Source: Phoronis australis (lineage: Eukaryota; Phoronida; Phoronidae). Taken from it: a DNA stretch of 64,000 nt. Location of the stretch: contig NMRA01000285.1 of NCBI GenBank assembly GCA_002633005.1, positions 488,970 through 552,969 of the forward strand, read 5' to 3'. Below the pieces are notes generated by a model. That model did no database searches. It saw only the letters and a program-made list of their open reading frames with translations, and was not told the DNA's origin. Within the stretch, counting starts at the first letter, position 1, and the number at the start of each line of letters is the position of its first letter. The translations under genes were made by a program, and so were the position numbers. Shown here piece by piece: positions 49,601-60,950 of the stretch.

Positions 49601-52600
49601 TTGCAGTAGCGGCCCCAGGAGCTTCTTCTCGAAAGTCAAATGTTGTGACATTTTTGTTTTCCCTGAAATGAAATAAAAAGTATCGGTATTGAGCTACAGG
49701 TACGTGACCATGCAGTGACTTGTACAATTGAGATAGGGTGATTGCTGTTAGATATCATGGAATTCACCTAATTGTCCAGACCTGACTGTAACCTTTTGAC
49801 TCGAGGTCTGCTAATCGAAATTGGTAATTTAGCTAAAACTGTGTTTGGGATCAACAATATATCTGAGACAAAATTAGCCATCATCATCAACAACATAACT
49901 TTCGTCTTCGTCGTCGTCATCATCATCGCCTTCATTAATGGCTTTGATTATAGGTAACGAAGATTTCCGAAAGTCCCCCGTTAATAGTCCCCACAGGACT
50001 CTTTCTGAAACAAGGTGCGAAAAAGCTTTCGGTGGACTGTTTCGAGTCAGATATGGAGGATATTTACAACTCATCAGCATTTCGAGACCTGACAATCAAA
50101 TGGACATTAATATTTAATGAAATGGAGCTTTGGCGAACCTAGGATATCATAGGGGGAGGGGACAAACAAAGGAAAAGTGCACGTTTCGTTAATTGGTCGA
50201 GTTCGTGTGGGGGTCTCGGGACAATGGCCCCACCTAAATCAGTTTTCGATACCATGTGATACCAACACTATTCTCTATCAAACTATATTTTGACCAAAAT
50301 GATTACTGCAACTCTGCAAGTTTCAGATACCGATTTCTCACTTTTAAAAGAATTGTTGTAATATTTCAAGACAACTTCTTGTCAACAGAGGCATCGTATC
50401 CCTTTAAGTATTCAAGTCGGCGACAGTTCCAAACCTCCATATCACAACATATTTTAAAGGCCTAGCAATGCAAGTTTCATCGAGACTCCCGCCATTTTAT
50501 TTAAAGGAACGTCCTGTTGGGTGTGCTTTCTGTGCTCAAAATCAGTGGGCGGTTAGGGGAAATCACAGCCTCAACCATGCAACTTTGTCAAACGTCAATT
50601 ATTTATTGCATTGCAACATACAGTGTACATGAATTTGATTTACTGTACTTGTTATTCTGCCGAGCTGTGAGCCTCAACATGTCTGCGGCGGCCATCCACA
50701 GACACTTTCACAAGATGACAACGATTTGCACATCCAACAGTACCAAACACGCGTACCGTACTGTGTTTACCTGTCGTAAACAATCATGAATGACCCTCCA
50801 CCAATGCCGGTACTTTGTGTGTTGAGTACACCAACACAGATCATCGTTGCAATAGCCGCATCTACCGCTGAACCACTGTGTTTTGCCATCATGCGTCTGG
50901 AATTAGAAAATTTTGAAACATGTACAACCGTATGATGCATGCATGTACACGTACGTTGCATAACTTACAAAACTATGTTAAGTATTCCTGGTTCATCACC
51001 TATTGAAGATATTGTCTCGTTTATTAACATGAAATTCTTTGTTTGATATAAGTCTAAAATACAGTGCAGCCTTGTTTGACTCCTTTGCTTTTTAGAGCAT
51101 TACTCTTGTAAAACTTTTTAGTTGAAAATGACCTTTTCGTTTGACTACTAAGCCCCGTTTACATGCATATGATGTTGTTTAAACCTGAGTGTATGTTTAC
51201 ACAGGAATGTACTTTTACTTATTGCTGACGTTTTTGTTGAGTAAACGAAATACACACGGGTGTATAGCTGTAGATTTGGGTGTACTTTGTGCCACCTTCT
51301 GAGGTCGTGTAAATGTACGTTTACACACGTGCACATATATACACAAAACGTACCGAGAAAAGGCGTATATGAAGTAATATCCCACGAGACATTATTCCGC
51401 GTATCGATACGCGGAATAAGGTCGAGTATTTATCCCATACGCTTCGAATTCCTAAGTTTCTTACATTTTTCCGGCAATTTTTTTAAATACTTAACCCAGA
51501 CTGTTCACATGGCGAATCACATCCTGTATGTATGTACTTGCGCGTAAGGTTGCAAGTTTTCTCTAGTGAAAGAATGTTTTAAAAGTTCTGCTAAAAATGT
51601 TTCGTTTTAGTCAAATGCTGTTTTTTAACTTTACCTGGATTGGTCGGATAAAGTTGTTTTCTTTGCTGTTTCACGTAGCCTAGGCATAGTTCATCATGAT
51701 TTAGGGGGAGACCATTCGCAACCATTGAGCATTATTTTAAAATATGCAAATTAAGGTCGCCAGTATACAAAATTCTATTTTTGCTAATAATTTTCTTACC
51801 AAGCAGATAATTTTGACGTTTTTACCCATGTTTTCATGGTCAGTGAATTTAATAGTGCACGTTTTTTGATGAATACATTGTCAATTTGCATAAGTTATGC
51901 AAATTAAGGCCGTCATTATGCAAAATTCTGTTTTTGCTAATAATTTCCTTAACAAGCACTGCAGGCAGGTTATTTTGATGCTTTCACCCATGTTTCCATG
52001 ATCAATGAATTTAATAGTGAAAGTTTTTTGATGAATACATTGTCAATTTGCATAAGTTATGCAAATTAAGGCCGTCATTATGCAAAATTCTGTTTTTGCT
52101 AATAATTTCCTTAACAAGCACTGCAGGCAGGTTATTTTGATGCTTTCACCCATGTTTCCATGATCAATGAATTTAATAGTGAAAGTTTTTTGGTGGATAC
52201 ATCGTCATTTTGCATAATTTATGCAAATTAAGTCCGCCACTATTCAAAATTTTACTTGTTCTAAAAGCCATGGTACCAATCATCACAGGTGAATTATCAT
52301 GAAATTTGCACCTATGTTTATATGGTCAAGTAGTGTAATGAAATCATGAATGTTGTTGTATGATAAATTTGCAAAATGAATGCAAAGTAAGGTCACCATT
52401 ATTAAAATTATATTTTACTTAAAACGCCTTTACCAAGCACAATGTTTTTACCTATACTTCCATGGTCAGGGAAGTTAATGGACTTCGTTTGCTGGTAGAT
52501 ACATCGTGAATATGCATAATATATGTATATGTATATGCAAATTAAGGCCGCCATTATTCAAAATTCTACTTTTGCTTATAGCTGAAATACCAGGCACCCC

Positions 52601-55600
52601 AATCAAACTATTTTAACGTCTTTATTCAATGTTTCTGTGAAATCAGTTGGTAAGTTTTTGCATGATGAATTTTCATAATTTATACAAAAAAGGACACCAA
52701 TATTCCAAATACTGTTTCTGCTCATAATTTCCTTACGGACATTACATGTAGATTATTTTCAAATTTATCTCATGTTTTCATGAATATGCAATAATTGATA
52801 ATTTACACAAATTACAGCTGTCATAATAATTCTACTTGTGCTTATAACAGCTGCATCAGACACTAGAGGTTAGTTACAAATAGCTAGCTCCATTATTGTG
52901 CAACAAGACGTGAAATGTGCATATGAACTTAACAAATTTTAGAGTGTTTCGGATGACAAAATGTATTTGTCCTTCGTCTGCGTTACTAAGACAAGGAACT
53001 GCTTCAAATACCACAACAATGAATTCACCTAGTAAGCATAGAACAGTCGTAGACATAAAGTTAACAACGGAAACATGTAGCGATATTGTGAAGGTCTCCT
53101 CCCTGCCCATGCGCTGTAGGGTTGTAACGCGGTGGCATGCTACTATGGAGTTGGAAAGGGATCCATCGTTAAAATATTGAAGGCTGGACATGACCTGTCT
53201 GCCATAGGCACTTTTAATGCACATTTTCTGATGTCATGAAACAGGCAACTAAATGTATGTGTGCCTGAATGAAGAGAATCCGGAAGATATCGGGAACCAG
53301 ACTACTGGAATAGGGAAGAGAAATGGCAAGAAATATATGCCCGCCCCCAAACTGTCACCGACAACAGAGGCATTCACAGAGCCCATTACCAGTCGGTCAT
53401 GTGGTGGAACGTCACCAGCACTAGATTCAGAGGACTATGGATGGAAGAAAGACACCATGAACAAATCACTCTCACCATCTATAATTCCGCATGGTGTCCA
53501 ACTCGCTCCTATTGCATACTGTTGATGATTTGGCGTGACTGCAAAAGTCAGATTCAATGAATTGCAGTGTCAATTTTCTACCCCGCACAACATTTTGGGC
53601 ACGCTATACTGTAGTGTGCTCACGTTCCAAGTGTTGGATTAGCATTTGAAACGTCTTATTACTGGTCTCCATTAGACAGCTTATGTCCTGGGTTTATGTA
53701 ATTAAACAATTTGGTCATCTACTACATATACCCTGGGTATCAGACAAAACTAGAATTTGTAATGTTGTGTAATAAATTACAGATCATTTTTGATGTAATG
53801 ACAGATTACCTACAATTCATCAGTAAAAATACCAAAATAATTTACATGTAGTGGCCCCCGTAAGAAAGTTACGAGCTGAAACAGAATTTTTAATAATGGC
53901 CGCCTTTATTTTCATAAATTATGCTAATTTATCCTGCAACTTGCAAACTGATGTCATTAACCTAATTGACCATGGGAAAATACTAGGTTCAAATATCATG
54001 AGAATTTAACTGTGATACTTGGTACCGCAGCTATAATCACTATTAGAATTTTGAATAATGGCACTTTTAATTTGCATTAGTTATGCAAATTTGCATTAAT
54101 TATGCAAAGTTATCACGCAACAATGTGCAAACTGATTTTATTAAACTAATTGACCAAAAGATTATAGGTGCAAAATCATGATAGTTCATCTGTGGTGATG
54201 GATACAGTACTGTAGCTATAAGCACAAGAACAATTGTGAATAATGACGGCCTTAATTTGCATAAATTATGCAAATTGACAACGTATCCACCAAAAAACTT
54301 TCACTATTAAATTCGTTGACCATGGAAATATGGGTGAAAGCATCAAAATAACTTGCCTGCAGTGCTTGGTAAGGAAATTATAAGCAAAAATGGAATTTTG
54401 CATAATGATGGCGTTTATTTGCATAAATTATGCAAATCGACAATGTATTCACCAAAAAATTGGACTATTAAATTCATTGACTATGAAAACATGGGTATAA
54501 ACGTCAAAATTATTTGGCTGCAGTGCTTGGTACGGGAATTATAAGCAAAAATAAAATTTTGCATAATGGCGACCTTAATTTGCATATTTAAAGATGCTCA
54601 AGGGTTGCGAACGGTCACCCCTCTAAATCATGGTTACTAAACCCTAGCGTACATGAAACAGCAAAAAAATACTTTATCCGCCAAAACCAGGTTCAACCCC
54701 CTGGCTCCCGAACTATTTTGGTAGTATTTGCATTGAAGAACATGTTCACGTGACCCAATAAATGGGAGAATATTACACAGCCTACAGTTTGTCTTCCTTC
54801 AGATAAAAATTTAAAAATCTAGTCTTGTTGGTGTTTGGCTGCATACAAAGACTTGACTCAATAAGCAGCATAACTGTAATCAATGTATCACAGAATACAT
54901 ATAGATGTTCTCGATGTCGCAGTTTTCAGTCGATGCCCACCATTGTCGTGTAACTCGATCGCATAAAGCATTGGTCATGTTTGCCGATTTGCATATACTT
55001 CGCAAGTAGTTTTCGAATTTGCTCCAAACGTTTGAGAGTTGGCGATAGTTACACGTTTTATAATGTTTTAGCGAACTGGAAGGGATTTTCTTTTCAAATT
55101 TAAAGAGAGGCTTTAAATAATGTCACATCATCACAGAACACGCAAGCACAATTATTAATTTCTTGATCCACGATGGCATTTTTTGAGTTTCAGAGAATAT
55201 TCTGGCAGATACTTATTCTTCTCCAAGTTGCATCTGTTCTTGCCGTTTTCTCCAACAGTTTCCTCTGTCGTTTCTAAATGCCGGTTTAAAATCCTTGAAG
55301 CTCAACAAAAATTAGTCTAATTCTGAAATAATTTTAATTTCCAGTGAAAACTTTTAATGTAACGAAACTTTTTAACACTTTTTTGTGACGGACGTACGGC
55401 ACCATGATATACAGGAGTTGAGCTTTGACCCCAAGAGGTGGATGGTGTGCCAAAGTTGAAATGTTATTTTTATAAAGTTTTTTGGTTCATGTGATTGCAC
55501 ACATATGATAGTGTAGTGAAATACCCATAACAATAAATAGCAACACACATGAAAATCGAGCTAATTTTTTTAGGGTGAAGTGACCCACAAAAATGGGTTC

Positions 55601-58510
55601 ACTGAGGCAAAAACTTGAACGTTATAGGACTATCAAATATGGGTCCTGAAACTAAAGAGAATGGGATTTCAGATAAGACCAGGAATGTTAGTGTGGCCGC
55701 AATTTTTTATTTTTTTCCTCGAGGTTGACCTTTTCACGGAATTGCCCATTTATTATTGCTGTCAACAGTATGTGCTGGTACGGGCCTCAGGATCCTAAAC
55801 TGCATGATATGGTTAAGACAAACCTACGGGCACGTGCACCTGTTTAAATTTTGTTGCCATACATGTATGCTGGTAGGGGATTCAATGGTTTGCTGTTCCG
55901 CTACTAACAGCTCGTTATTGACTTGTGAAGGGGAGACATTTTATTCGCCGTGTACGGTCTCGAGAAATTTCAAACTGTGAGATTGCAAGACCTGATCACT
56001 CATCATCTAAAAAAGAACGAAAAATGGGTTTGTTGCCCGTTTTCATAATAAACTGTGATTACCTGATTGTGTTTTCTAATGGTAACTCCGCAACCATAAA
56101 TAGGCGTAATTTATTGCCACGCGAACAAGTCATCGAATAACGGACTGGTCAGGAACACCTCGTTTATTTTCGTAGCTTTGAATTATCCCGGTCGGAGGTG
56201 TTTCGTTTCGGCGCATGCGCCCTCTGTAGTCTGTTACTTGGATCCAATGGCTTTCTGACAAACAGATTGTCTTCTTTTCCACTACATTTCAACATTTTTT
56301 TAAAAACGAGTTGGCCTGCAGAAAGGCATCTGCCTCTTGATGATTTTAAATTGTACCATTTTTGCTTTAAGACAAATTTTCCGTTGTGTTCTGCCCCCAG
56401 TCTTGACAATCTGTTTTTCCTAAGTCATACTCATCATTTGCGAGATAGTACAAAGAGCAATCCCGCGTCGGATACCGGCGGGGGATTCCCGCAGGGCGTC
56501 GGAACAACGCAATTTCAAGTAATTATACTAATAATCTTCTCTTTTCGAGCAAACGTTGCTAGCATCATTTTTTCGCTTATGAGCTTATAGAATATTGAAC
56601 GCAAACATCGTTCTTCTTTTTCCCTAGCGATGAAAATTTTATGAATGGAACTAACCGGCAACCAAAATTAAACCGAATCTCAAGTGAAAATCTCACACTA
56701 AATCAAATAAAAAGAACTTTTTGAATTTTTATTTTGAATCTGTTCATGAATCTTTATATGAAATGACATCTACCATGCTGATGGTGCTATACCTTTCCTG
56801 CACCATTACTTCTTTCAAATAATAAAAAAACTACAATCTTTCTGTTTTCAGAAAACATGTCCATTTTCTGAGTACAATTTTCAGCGAGTTTCCCTAACAG
56901 CTCATGCTTCCAGGTGAGGTTACTCCCCAGCCATTGTCACAACGCCTACCTTTTCTGGTACGCAAGTTAATTGTTCCCCCGCATTACCAACAGTTGCGCA
57001 TAATCTCTTGACCTGAGCACAGAGGGACCAAAACGTCAGTTATCTCCGGCTGAGCTACCCTAGCTCATACATGGTGCATTAGATTCGTTATAATCGGGAG
57101 GGGGGAGGGCACTAAACTTGGGGTAATAAAGTGTATCCTAAACCGGCTGAATTTCACCCTTTTTCGCTGCGACATGAGTGAGGGTGAGTTGGATTTTGGG
57201 GACGGCTTGGACCCGGGGAAGGCCCGGCCGGGAGCGTTGGCTGGCCCTGTGCCATGCGATGCTCTGGTGGGAACCACTGCAGGTCCTCCAGGTATGTTTG
57301 TGCCAGCACTGTTATGTAGTGCAATTTCCCTTGTAGTTAAGGCATAGCAGTGTCTGGTAGGTGGGTGTGGTATGATGTCAGTAGAGGTACCTGTAATGTA
57401 CAGCGACCACAACATGGAGGCAAATCCGGGAATGGCATCGGTCTCTTTCTCATTGATTGCGAATACCTTTTCCCCCATCCCCTGCCACTCCTTTACCAGG
57501 GTCACGGCCCCCACGCGGGTTGTGGCTTTGAACAGGATTGTTTATCCATGAACAACCCTGCCCATGTGGCACATACTGAGCCACAACACCACGTTCCTTA
57601 CAATATCTCTTTTTATCACTCCTGCTGGTCTGCTCACTCAGCTTGTCCGGAACCCTGCTTTGCAGGTTGTTATAGCCCAGTTGGCTGTTTGGTGTACCCA
57701 CTTGGTACTTTACATGCTATTTGCCCATTTGGCAGTTTGTACCCACTTGGTACTTGTTATTGAATTTGCCGTTTTGCTCGACCCAGTTGATAGGCAATCG
57801 GCCAATACCCATTTGGTATTTTGTACCCATTTGGTGCTATGCTAACCTGTGCCACTTAGTATCCGATACTCAGTTACACTTTGGGTATCGGAAATGTGTG
57901 TGTTATCTTTTGTAATTAAGGAACCCATCTGGTTCCTTCTGTCAAATATTTATTTGTAGAGCTGTGACCCTGAAATTCCCAATACAACTTAAAATATATA
58001 TCATTCTTGTTGTTTATTTGTCCCCAATAAATAACTTTCCAAACCGATTGGAATTTCTGGTGGTGTCTCAGTTGAATGCCAGTAAATGCGCGTTGAAATA
58101 TAATTTACCAAATGTTTCAAGTTATTATAGTAAAATCACCAAGAATGTATTTCCAAATTAGTTATAAGTATAATTACATTGATTAAATTAATTGTTGAAA
58201 TGGGTCATTTTCTTAAACTTAGGGTAAACAAACTGCCTGTTTTATGCTTACGTGCCAATTTGAGAACATCTTTCCTCGTCAGAAGCCACCGCTGCGTATC
58301 GATACTGTCCGAGTTTATAACCGTCCTCTGGAAAGGATTCACTACTTTCTCTGGTAGTGAACTGCAAGTTCTGTTGTTGCTTGGTGATCGACGATGCGCC
58401 ATATGTTTGATGTTGCCTCGTAACGACAATCCAAACTCCAAGCCCGATTACAAGGACAGAGAGCATGAGAAAAGCTGGCATGTTTGCGGTGATGTTCTTT
58501 GTGCGATTTC
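37667..58510 (-). CDS. GGT: Gamma-glutamyltransferase (GGT-B), complete 11-exon paralogue
   Basis: Same enzyme family as GGT-A, on the opposite strand. Exons in gene order: 58252-58510, 50771-50896, 49565-49662, 45980-46172, 44586-44749, 42296-42442, 41705-41835, 40875-41062, 40469-40709, 39361-39474 and 37667-37816. All borders and phases agree. From the ATG at 58481 they give 593 codons, close to the 569 of human GGT1. An N-terminal anchor ([20 protein letters not shown]) is followed by [18 protein letters not shown] with the substrate-binding Arg, [26 protein letters not shown], the LTGTAHAS nucleophile (codon 40940-40942), EMDDF, PLSSICP, GASGGS and the terminal RPDGY. Catalytically complete by these motifs. 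The ATG may not be the true start, because an acceptor precedes the exon. Introns carry a THAP transposon, a 3 kb fold-back element and hAT-like relics. Confidence 0.94.
42923..43893. mobile_element. hAT-like 0.97 kb element, tentative
   Basis: The left end CAGTGGCGGATCTAGG and right end CCTAAATCTGCCTATG are imperfect inverted repeats, with G-rich and C-rich subterminal tracts. No target duplication is clear. A tRNA-like sequence lies inside. No transposase is seen. Located in a GGT-B intron. Confidence 0.45.
43133..43195 (-). repeat. tRNA-like sequence without an anticodon arm
   Basis: On the - strand GTGTAGTGGTAAAGCAC (box A) is followed after only about 13 bases by GAGTTCGAGTCTGCGG (box B). 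The spacing is too short for a complete tRNA, so it is a SINE head or tRNA relic. Confidence 0.45.
45045..45112. repeat. CA-rich microsatellite
   Basis: Imperfect CACACA/CACGCA run in a GGT-B intron. Confidence 0.7.
45198..45265. repeat. Small GC-ended hairpin element, degraded copy 3
   Basis: Contains CACCATGGGGGGCTGGGGG, TTTTTTCAGT and CGCAGCCCATG in the same order as 21888-21954. It lies in a GGT-B intron. Confidence 0.4.
45980..46172 (-). CDS. GGT: GGT-B exon 4
   Basis: 193 bp, encoding [40 protein letters not shown] and the QILGNEQLR end. It matches the GGT large-subunit core (GVPGE, the PW..L..P pattern). Phases fit exons 3 and 5. No GGT-A counterpart is visible. Confidence 0.9.
46596..48027. 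mobile_element. 1.43 kb DNA transposon with 150 bp inverted repeats, THAP-encoding
   Basis: The left repeat 46596-46745 begins GCAACCCTTTTTCATGTCAT and ends GGCAAGAATTTCGCGCCA. The right repeat 47880-48027 is its inverse with modest divergence. TTAA occurs just outside both ends (46584-46587 and 48032-48035), though not immediately adjacent. Inside is a THAP-domain reading frame on the - strand and a possible short exon (ATGGCTGGAGTC, 46919-46960, donor GTGAGT) on the + strand. THAP plus TTAA suggests a Kolobok-like element; P-like is the alternative. It lies in GGT-B intron 3. There is no room for a full transposase, so it is probably non-autonomous. Confidence 0.8.
47147..47781 (-). pseudogene. 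THAP zinc-finger protein fragment of the transposon
   Basis: The ATG at 47781 starts MPYCC, then a stop. The rest of the domain continues in another frame: [42 protein letters not shown] and KKGAIPSL. These match the THAP C2CH signature: Cys pair, HRFP, Trp, C-x2-H, and the AVPSIF-like end. The C-terminal part is low-complexity Ser/Thr/Pro/Ala to a stop at 47147. A one-base loss (or two-base gain) near codon 5-6 separates the first cysteines from the rest, so this copy is probably inactive unless an intron removes the stop. DNA-binding role inferred from the family. Confidence 0.7.
49565..49662 (-). CDS. GGT: GGT-B exon 3 with substrate-binding Arg
   Basis: 98 bp, encoding [18 protein letters not shown] and [13 protein letters not shown]. 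The Arg in FREEAP corresponds to the residue that binds the gamma-glutamyl carboxylate in human GGT1 (Arg107). No GGT-A counterpart is visible. Confidence 0.9.
49940..50050 (-). promoter_or_regulatory. GGT-B intron-2 counterpart of the kappaB-like segment
   Basis: Read on the - strand this gives GGGGACTATTAACGGGGGAC then TTTCGGAAATCT and GAT/GAC triplets, paralogous to 4700-4883. It is one of the few intron stretches still alignable between the two genes. Confidence 0.4.
50131..50241. mobile_element. hAT-like relic in GGT-B intron 2
   Basis: TGGCGAACCTAGGATATCAT with a G-rich tract on the left, and GGCCCCACCTAAATCAG on the right, echo the ends of the element at 42923. Degraded. Confidence 0.35.
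51150..51345. repeat. GTTTACA-type palindromic repeat, copy 2
   Basis: CCCCGTTTACATGCA at the left, CGTGTAAATGTACGTTTAC at the right, and internal ACACGGGTGTAT and CCACCTTCTGAGG segments resemble 3365-3560. It lies in the first GGT-B intron. Confidence 0.4.
51633..54692. mobile_element. 3.1 kb fold-back element with tandem-repeat arms
   Basis: The ends are inverted repeats of about 115 bp (CGGATAAAGT, TTTGCTGTTTCA, ATGATTTAG, CATTCGCAACC, TTGAGCAT in order on the left; their complements in reverse on the right). Inward of these, the left arm (about 51743-52860) is eight tandem units of about 125-162 bp, each starting near ATGCAAATTAAGGCCG. The right arm (about 53880-54600) holds about five such units in reverse. 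The core is about 52870-53850. It lies in GGT-B intron 1. No known transposase is seen. Confidence 0.8.
52870..53850. other. Core of the fold-back element
   Basis: Non-repetitive sequence between the arms. A 90-codon frame at 53253-53525 on the + strand (includes [20 protein letters not shown]) is the longest open stretch near its middle. I recognise no family, and coding status is uncertain. Confidence 0.3.
57174..57550 (+). CDS. Unidentified coding-like island, broken
   Basis: An ATG at 57174 opens [20 protein letters not shown] and continues to a TAG at 57346-57348. The frame then reopens ([20 protein letters not shown]) to a TGA at about 57549. It is GC-richer than its surroundings, with few stops in this frame. 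The opposite strand is also open from 57514 to 57065, so strand and reality are uncertain. It may be a relic of a transposon gag-like or ORF1 protein. It lies in GGT-B intron 1. Confidence 0.25.
57660..57850. repeat. TACCCACTTGGTAC-type short repeats
   Basis: About six imperfect copies of CCCA(C/T)TTGG plus TACT/TATTTTGT. Successive reading frames through it give Pro-Leu/Phe-Gly repeats that are by-products of the repeat. Confidence 0.55.
58252..58510 (-). CDS. GGT: GGT-B exon 1: signal anchor and stem
   Basis: The acceptor CACTACAG precedes the exon and the donor is GTAAGC. It holds ATG at 58481, then a hydrophobic anchor, a Gln/Ser/Thr stem, and [17 protein letters not shown]. The leader upstream of the ATG (NRTKNITAN) is open, so translation could instead begin in an upstream exon, as it must in GGT-A. 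Confidence 0.85.
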
Positions 58511-58620
58511 CTGTAGTGAAGAACAGCTGCTATTGAATAATAGTTAGAGTCAGTCAGAAAACTGGAAGTATATTTCTACCGTGGCAGAGACAATAGTCCA
58601 GTTTTCACTACCAAAGTTGA

Positions 58621-58752
58621 CACGGAGCGAAATGATCGGACGCAAATAGGTGTGTAAACAGAACTGACAAGGAGCAAAGTGACACCACGGTGACAACTTC
58701 TGTCACCCGTTTGTGAGGTAGAGCAAATTGCGCCCGATCATCTTGCTCCGTG
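58621..58752. mobile_element. 132 bp MITE
   Basis: CACGGAGCGAAATGATCGG on the left is mirrored by CCGATCATCTTGCTCCGTG on the right, and ACGCAAAT by ATTGCGC. It lies just upstream of GGT-B exon 1. Confidence 0.65.
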
Positions 58753-60761
58753 ATAAGCGTATGTCTCGACGCAAAACTGGGTAAGTCAGAAGGGATCCTC
58801 TTTATTGCGCTTGCGCAAAACGCGCATAAGTGGTAGTTTTCGTGCAATTTCTATGATTTGCCAATAAGCTGTCCAGTGCCTTGTCTTTTGACTTTAACCC
58901 TGACCCCCATCCATATTGTGAAGAAACTGTCAAAAAATCAAACACTGTAACCTGTCAAGACTGGGTTCAATTCAAATGCAGGTTTATGTACAATATGCCT
59001 ACTGATGATGGTGCTAATCAGCTGATCACAAAATCATTGAAGCAAAACTCAATGTCACGAATTGTGTACACTTGGGGGAATTAGAAGCACCATGATAATA
59101 ATAACAATAACAAAATTAATAGTGAACCGTTACCCACAATTTGCATCTCCGCATTCGTGCCTACAACTTCCGCCTTGCCACCGTTGTAAGGGTGTGTAAG
59201 CGGCCATTAGACACCGATCATCTTGCGCTGTGTCAGTTGTAATTGCGCTGGGTCAAAAGTTAATGTCTAAACAGGATTACTGGCAGCAATAACGGTAGTG
59301 GCAGGAATACTGAACTACGCACCCCACACGAACAACATTAAATGGCATTTGAAACTTGTTCACTTGAGAGTTTCATATCCTGATGCTTTCGAAACAATTC
59401 GGCTATTTTCGTTGCCTTAAGTTTACCTTCGTAGCACCTCAATCACTTCGTGTATTTTCGGAGACCAAGCTTTGACCTCGTATGTAAACGTTATTTGTTA
59501 TTATGAGCGGACTTCAGTCATGTGACTTTCAAATTGGATAATGATTTCCTGTATCACTGACGTTCGCACATGCTAAGATAACTTTCAACTCCAATGGAAA
59601 ATGGAAAATTTGAGCCTTCAAAAATAGCCGTTGCGTTCCAAATGCTCACGGAGGTGAACGTTTGACCTACATGTACATTATGAGCATGTGCGGACTCCAG
59701 AGGCATTTTAATTGTAATTGATTCCTTAACAACCATTTGACATTATAGTTCCAGTTGAGGATTGCGCAATTGCGGACTTTTTAACGGAAAGAAGATAAAA
59801 CGTTCCGAAATGACTTTAAAACTTCCTCAGCGGAGTTCATGCGCCAATGAATGTTTCTAAATTCATCGTTTTGTCAAAATTCACCTCGCCAATCACGCAT
59901 GCTTTCGTATCGCCGTAAACAATACAATTTTCAGTTGAAGACTATTAGCTGTAAAGTTTGTGAACACGACAATTATAACGTTACCATACATGTATGTTCA
60001 TGAACATGTTCTTTAGTTGTGTTTTGCTTAGATAAAACACATTAATTATTTCCGACTGGGTCCACTTGAAAATCAATGTTTTCACTGAAAGGTCACTCAG
60101 TCTTTTAAAGAAGTTTAAATATTAACAATAACAATAACGACATCAATGATAACATGACATCCGTATCTCCGGAAGAATACCTATTACTAAACGCAGATTG
60201 ACTCACTTCAATCGTGACGTCAGGCGGAAATCTTTACTATAAGAAAGTAATAATTGTGTGCGGATATATCTGCATAGAGCCAACATGCAACGACCTCACG
60301 ATCGACACCGACTGTGTAATGGGCCTCTAATGGTGTTCGTATTGGCAATGTAAACATAATTTTCTAGCTTGCGATTACCCAGAATTCGTTCTACCTATTG
60401 ACCAATAGAGCCTTTATGTTTAAAAGGCTATTTGTTTTTCGATCTTGACATGTTTAGATTTAGAGATAACGTTTTTCAAAACGAGACATTTAAGTTTAGG
60501 AAGGTGTTCGTTTTTCCAGAGCAACGTAATCTGTAGTTACATATATTTTAGTTAAAGAGGAAAGCTAGCGTTTCCAGTGTCATTTTTATTAAATTGTGGT
60601 TTTCTGGTTATCGTTAATAAATGTTCAAGTTAATCAATGAAATTTCCAGTTGATTATGATGTGTCAATGCATAAGTGGTGAATCATCGTCATTTACATGC
60701 ACTTCGCACTGCGGTTGACATCGGATGCGTCATTGTCGGCATATCTTGTCGGCAATATAGT

Positions 60762-60852
60762 CTGACATAACGTGCCCGCATTTTGAGAACCAGTTTGATG
60801 CCCATTCTTTAGTGGGGAAAACTGGGTCGCACAATGCGGCACGTTATATCAG
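60762..60852. mobile_element. 91 bp MITE
   Basis: The ends CTGACATAACGTGCCCGCAT and ATGCGGCACGTTATATCAG are inverted repeats about 20 bp long. Intergenic. Confidence 0.65.
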
Positions 60853-60923
60853 AGCATTACCTCATTGCGGGCCCTCTTGGAAAGCAGTGCTATCACTGAA
60901 GAGGCCACCCTCATTTTAAATAT

Positions 60924-60950
60924 CACAATAATAAATAAATAAATAAATTG
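60924..60950. repeat. AAAT microsatellite
   Basis: Short AATAAATAAATAAAT run. Confidence 0.7.

Noticed and set aside
56198-56590. 130-codon frame at 56198-56590
   Set aside because: Composition and overlap with an opposite-strand frame suggest chance. No motif recognised and no flanking exons.
57010-57070. A tRNA-like D-arm (TAGCTCAGCCGG) on the - strand
   Set aside because: No convincing box B follows at the right distance.
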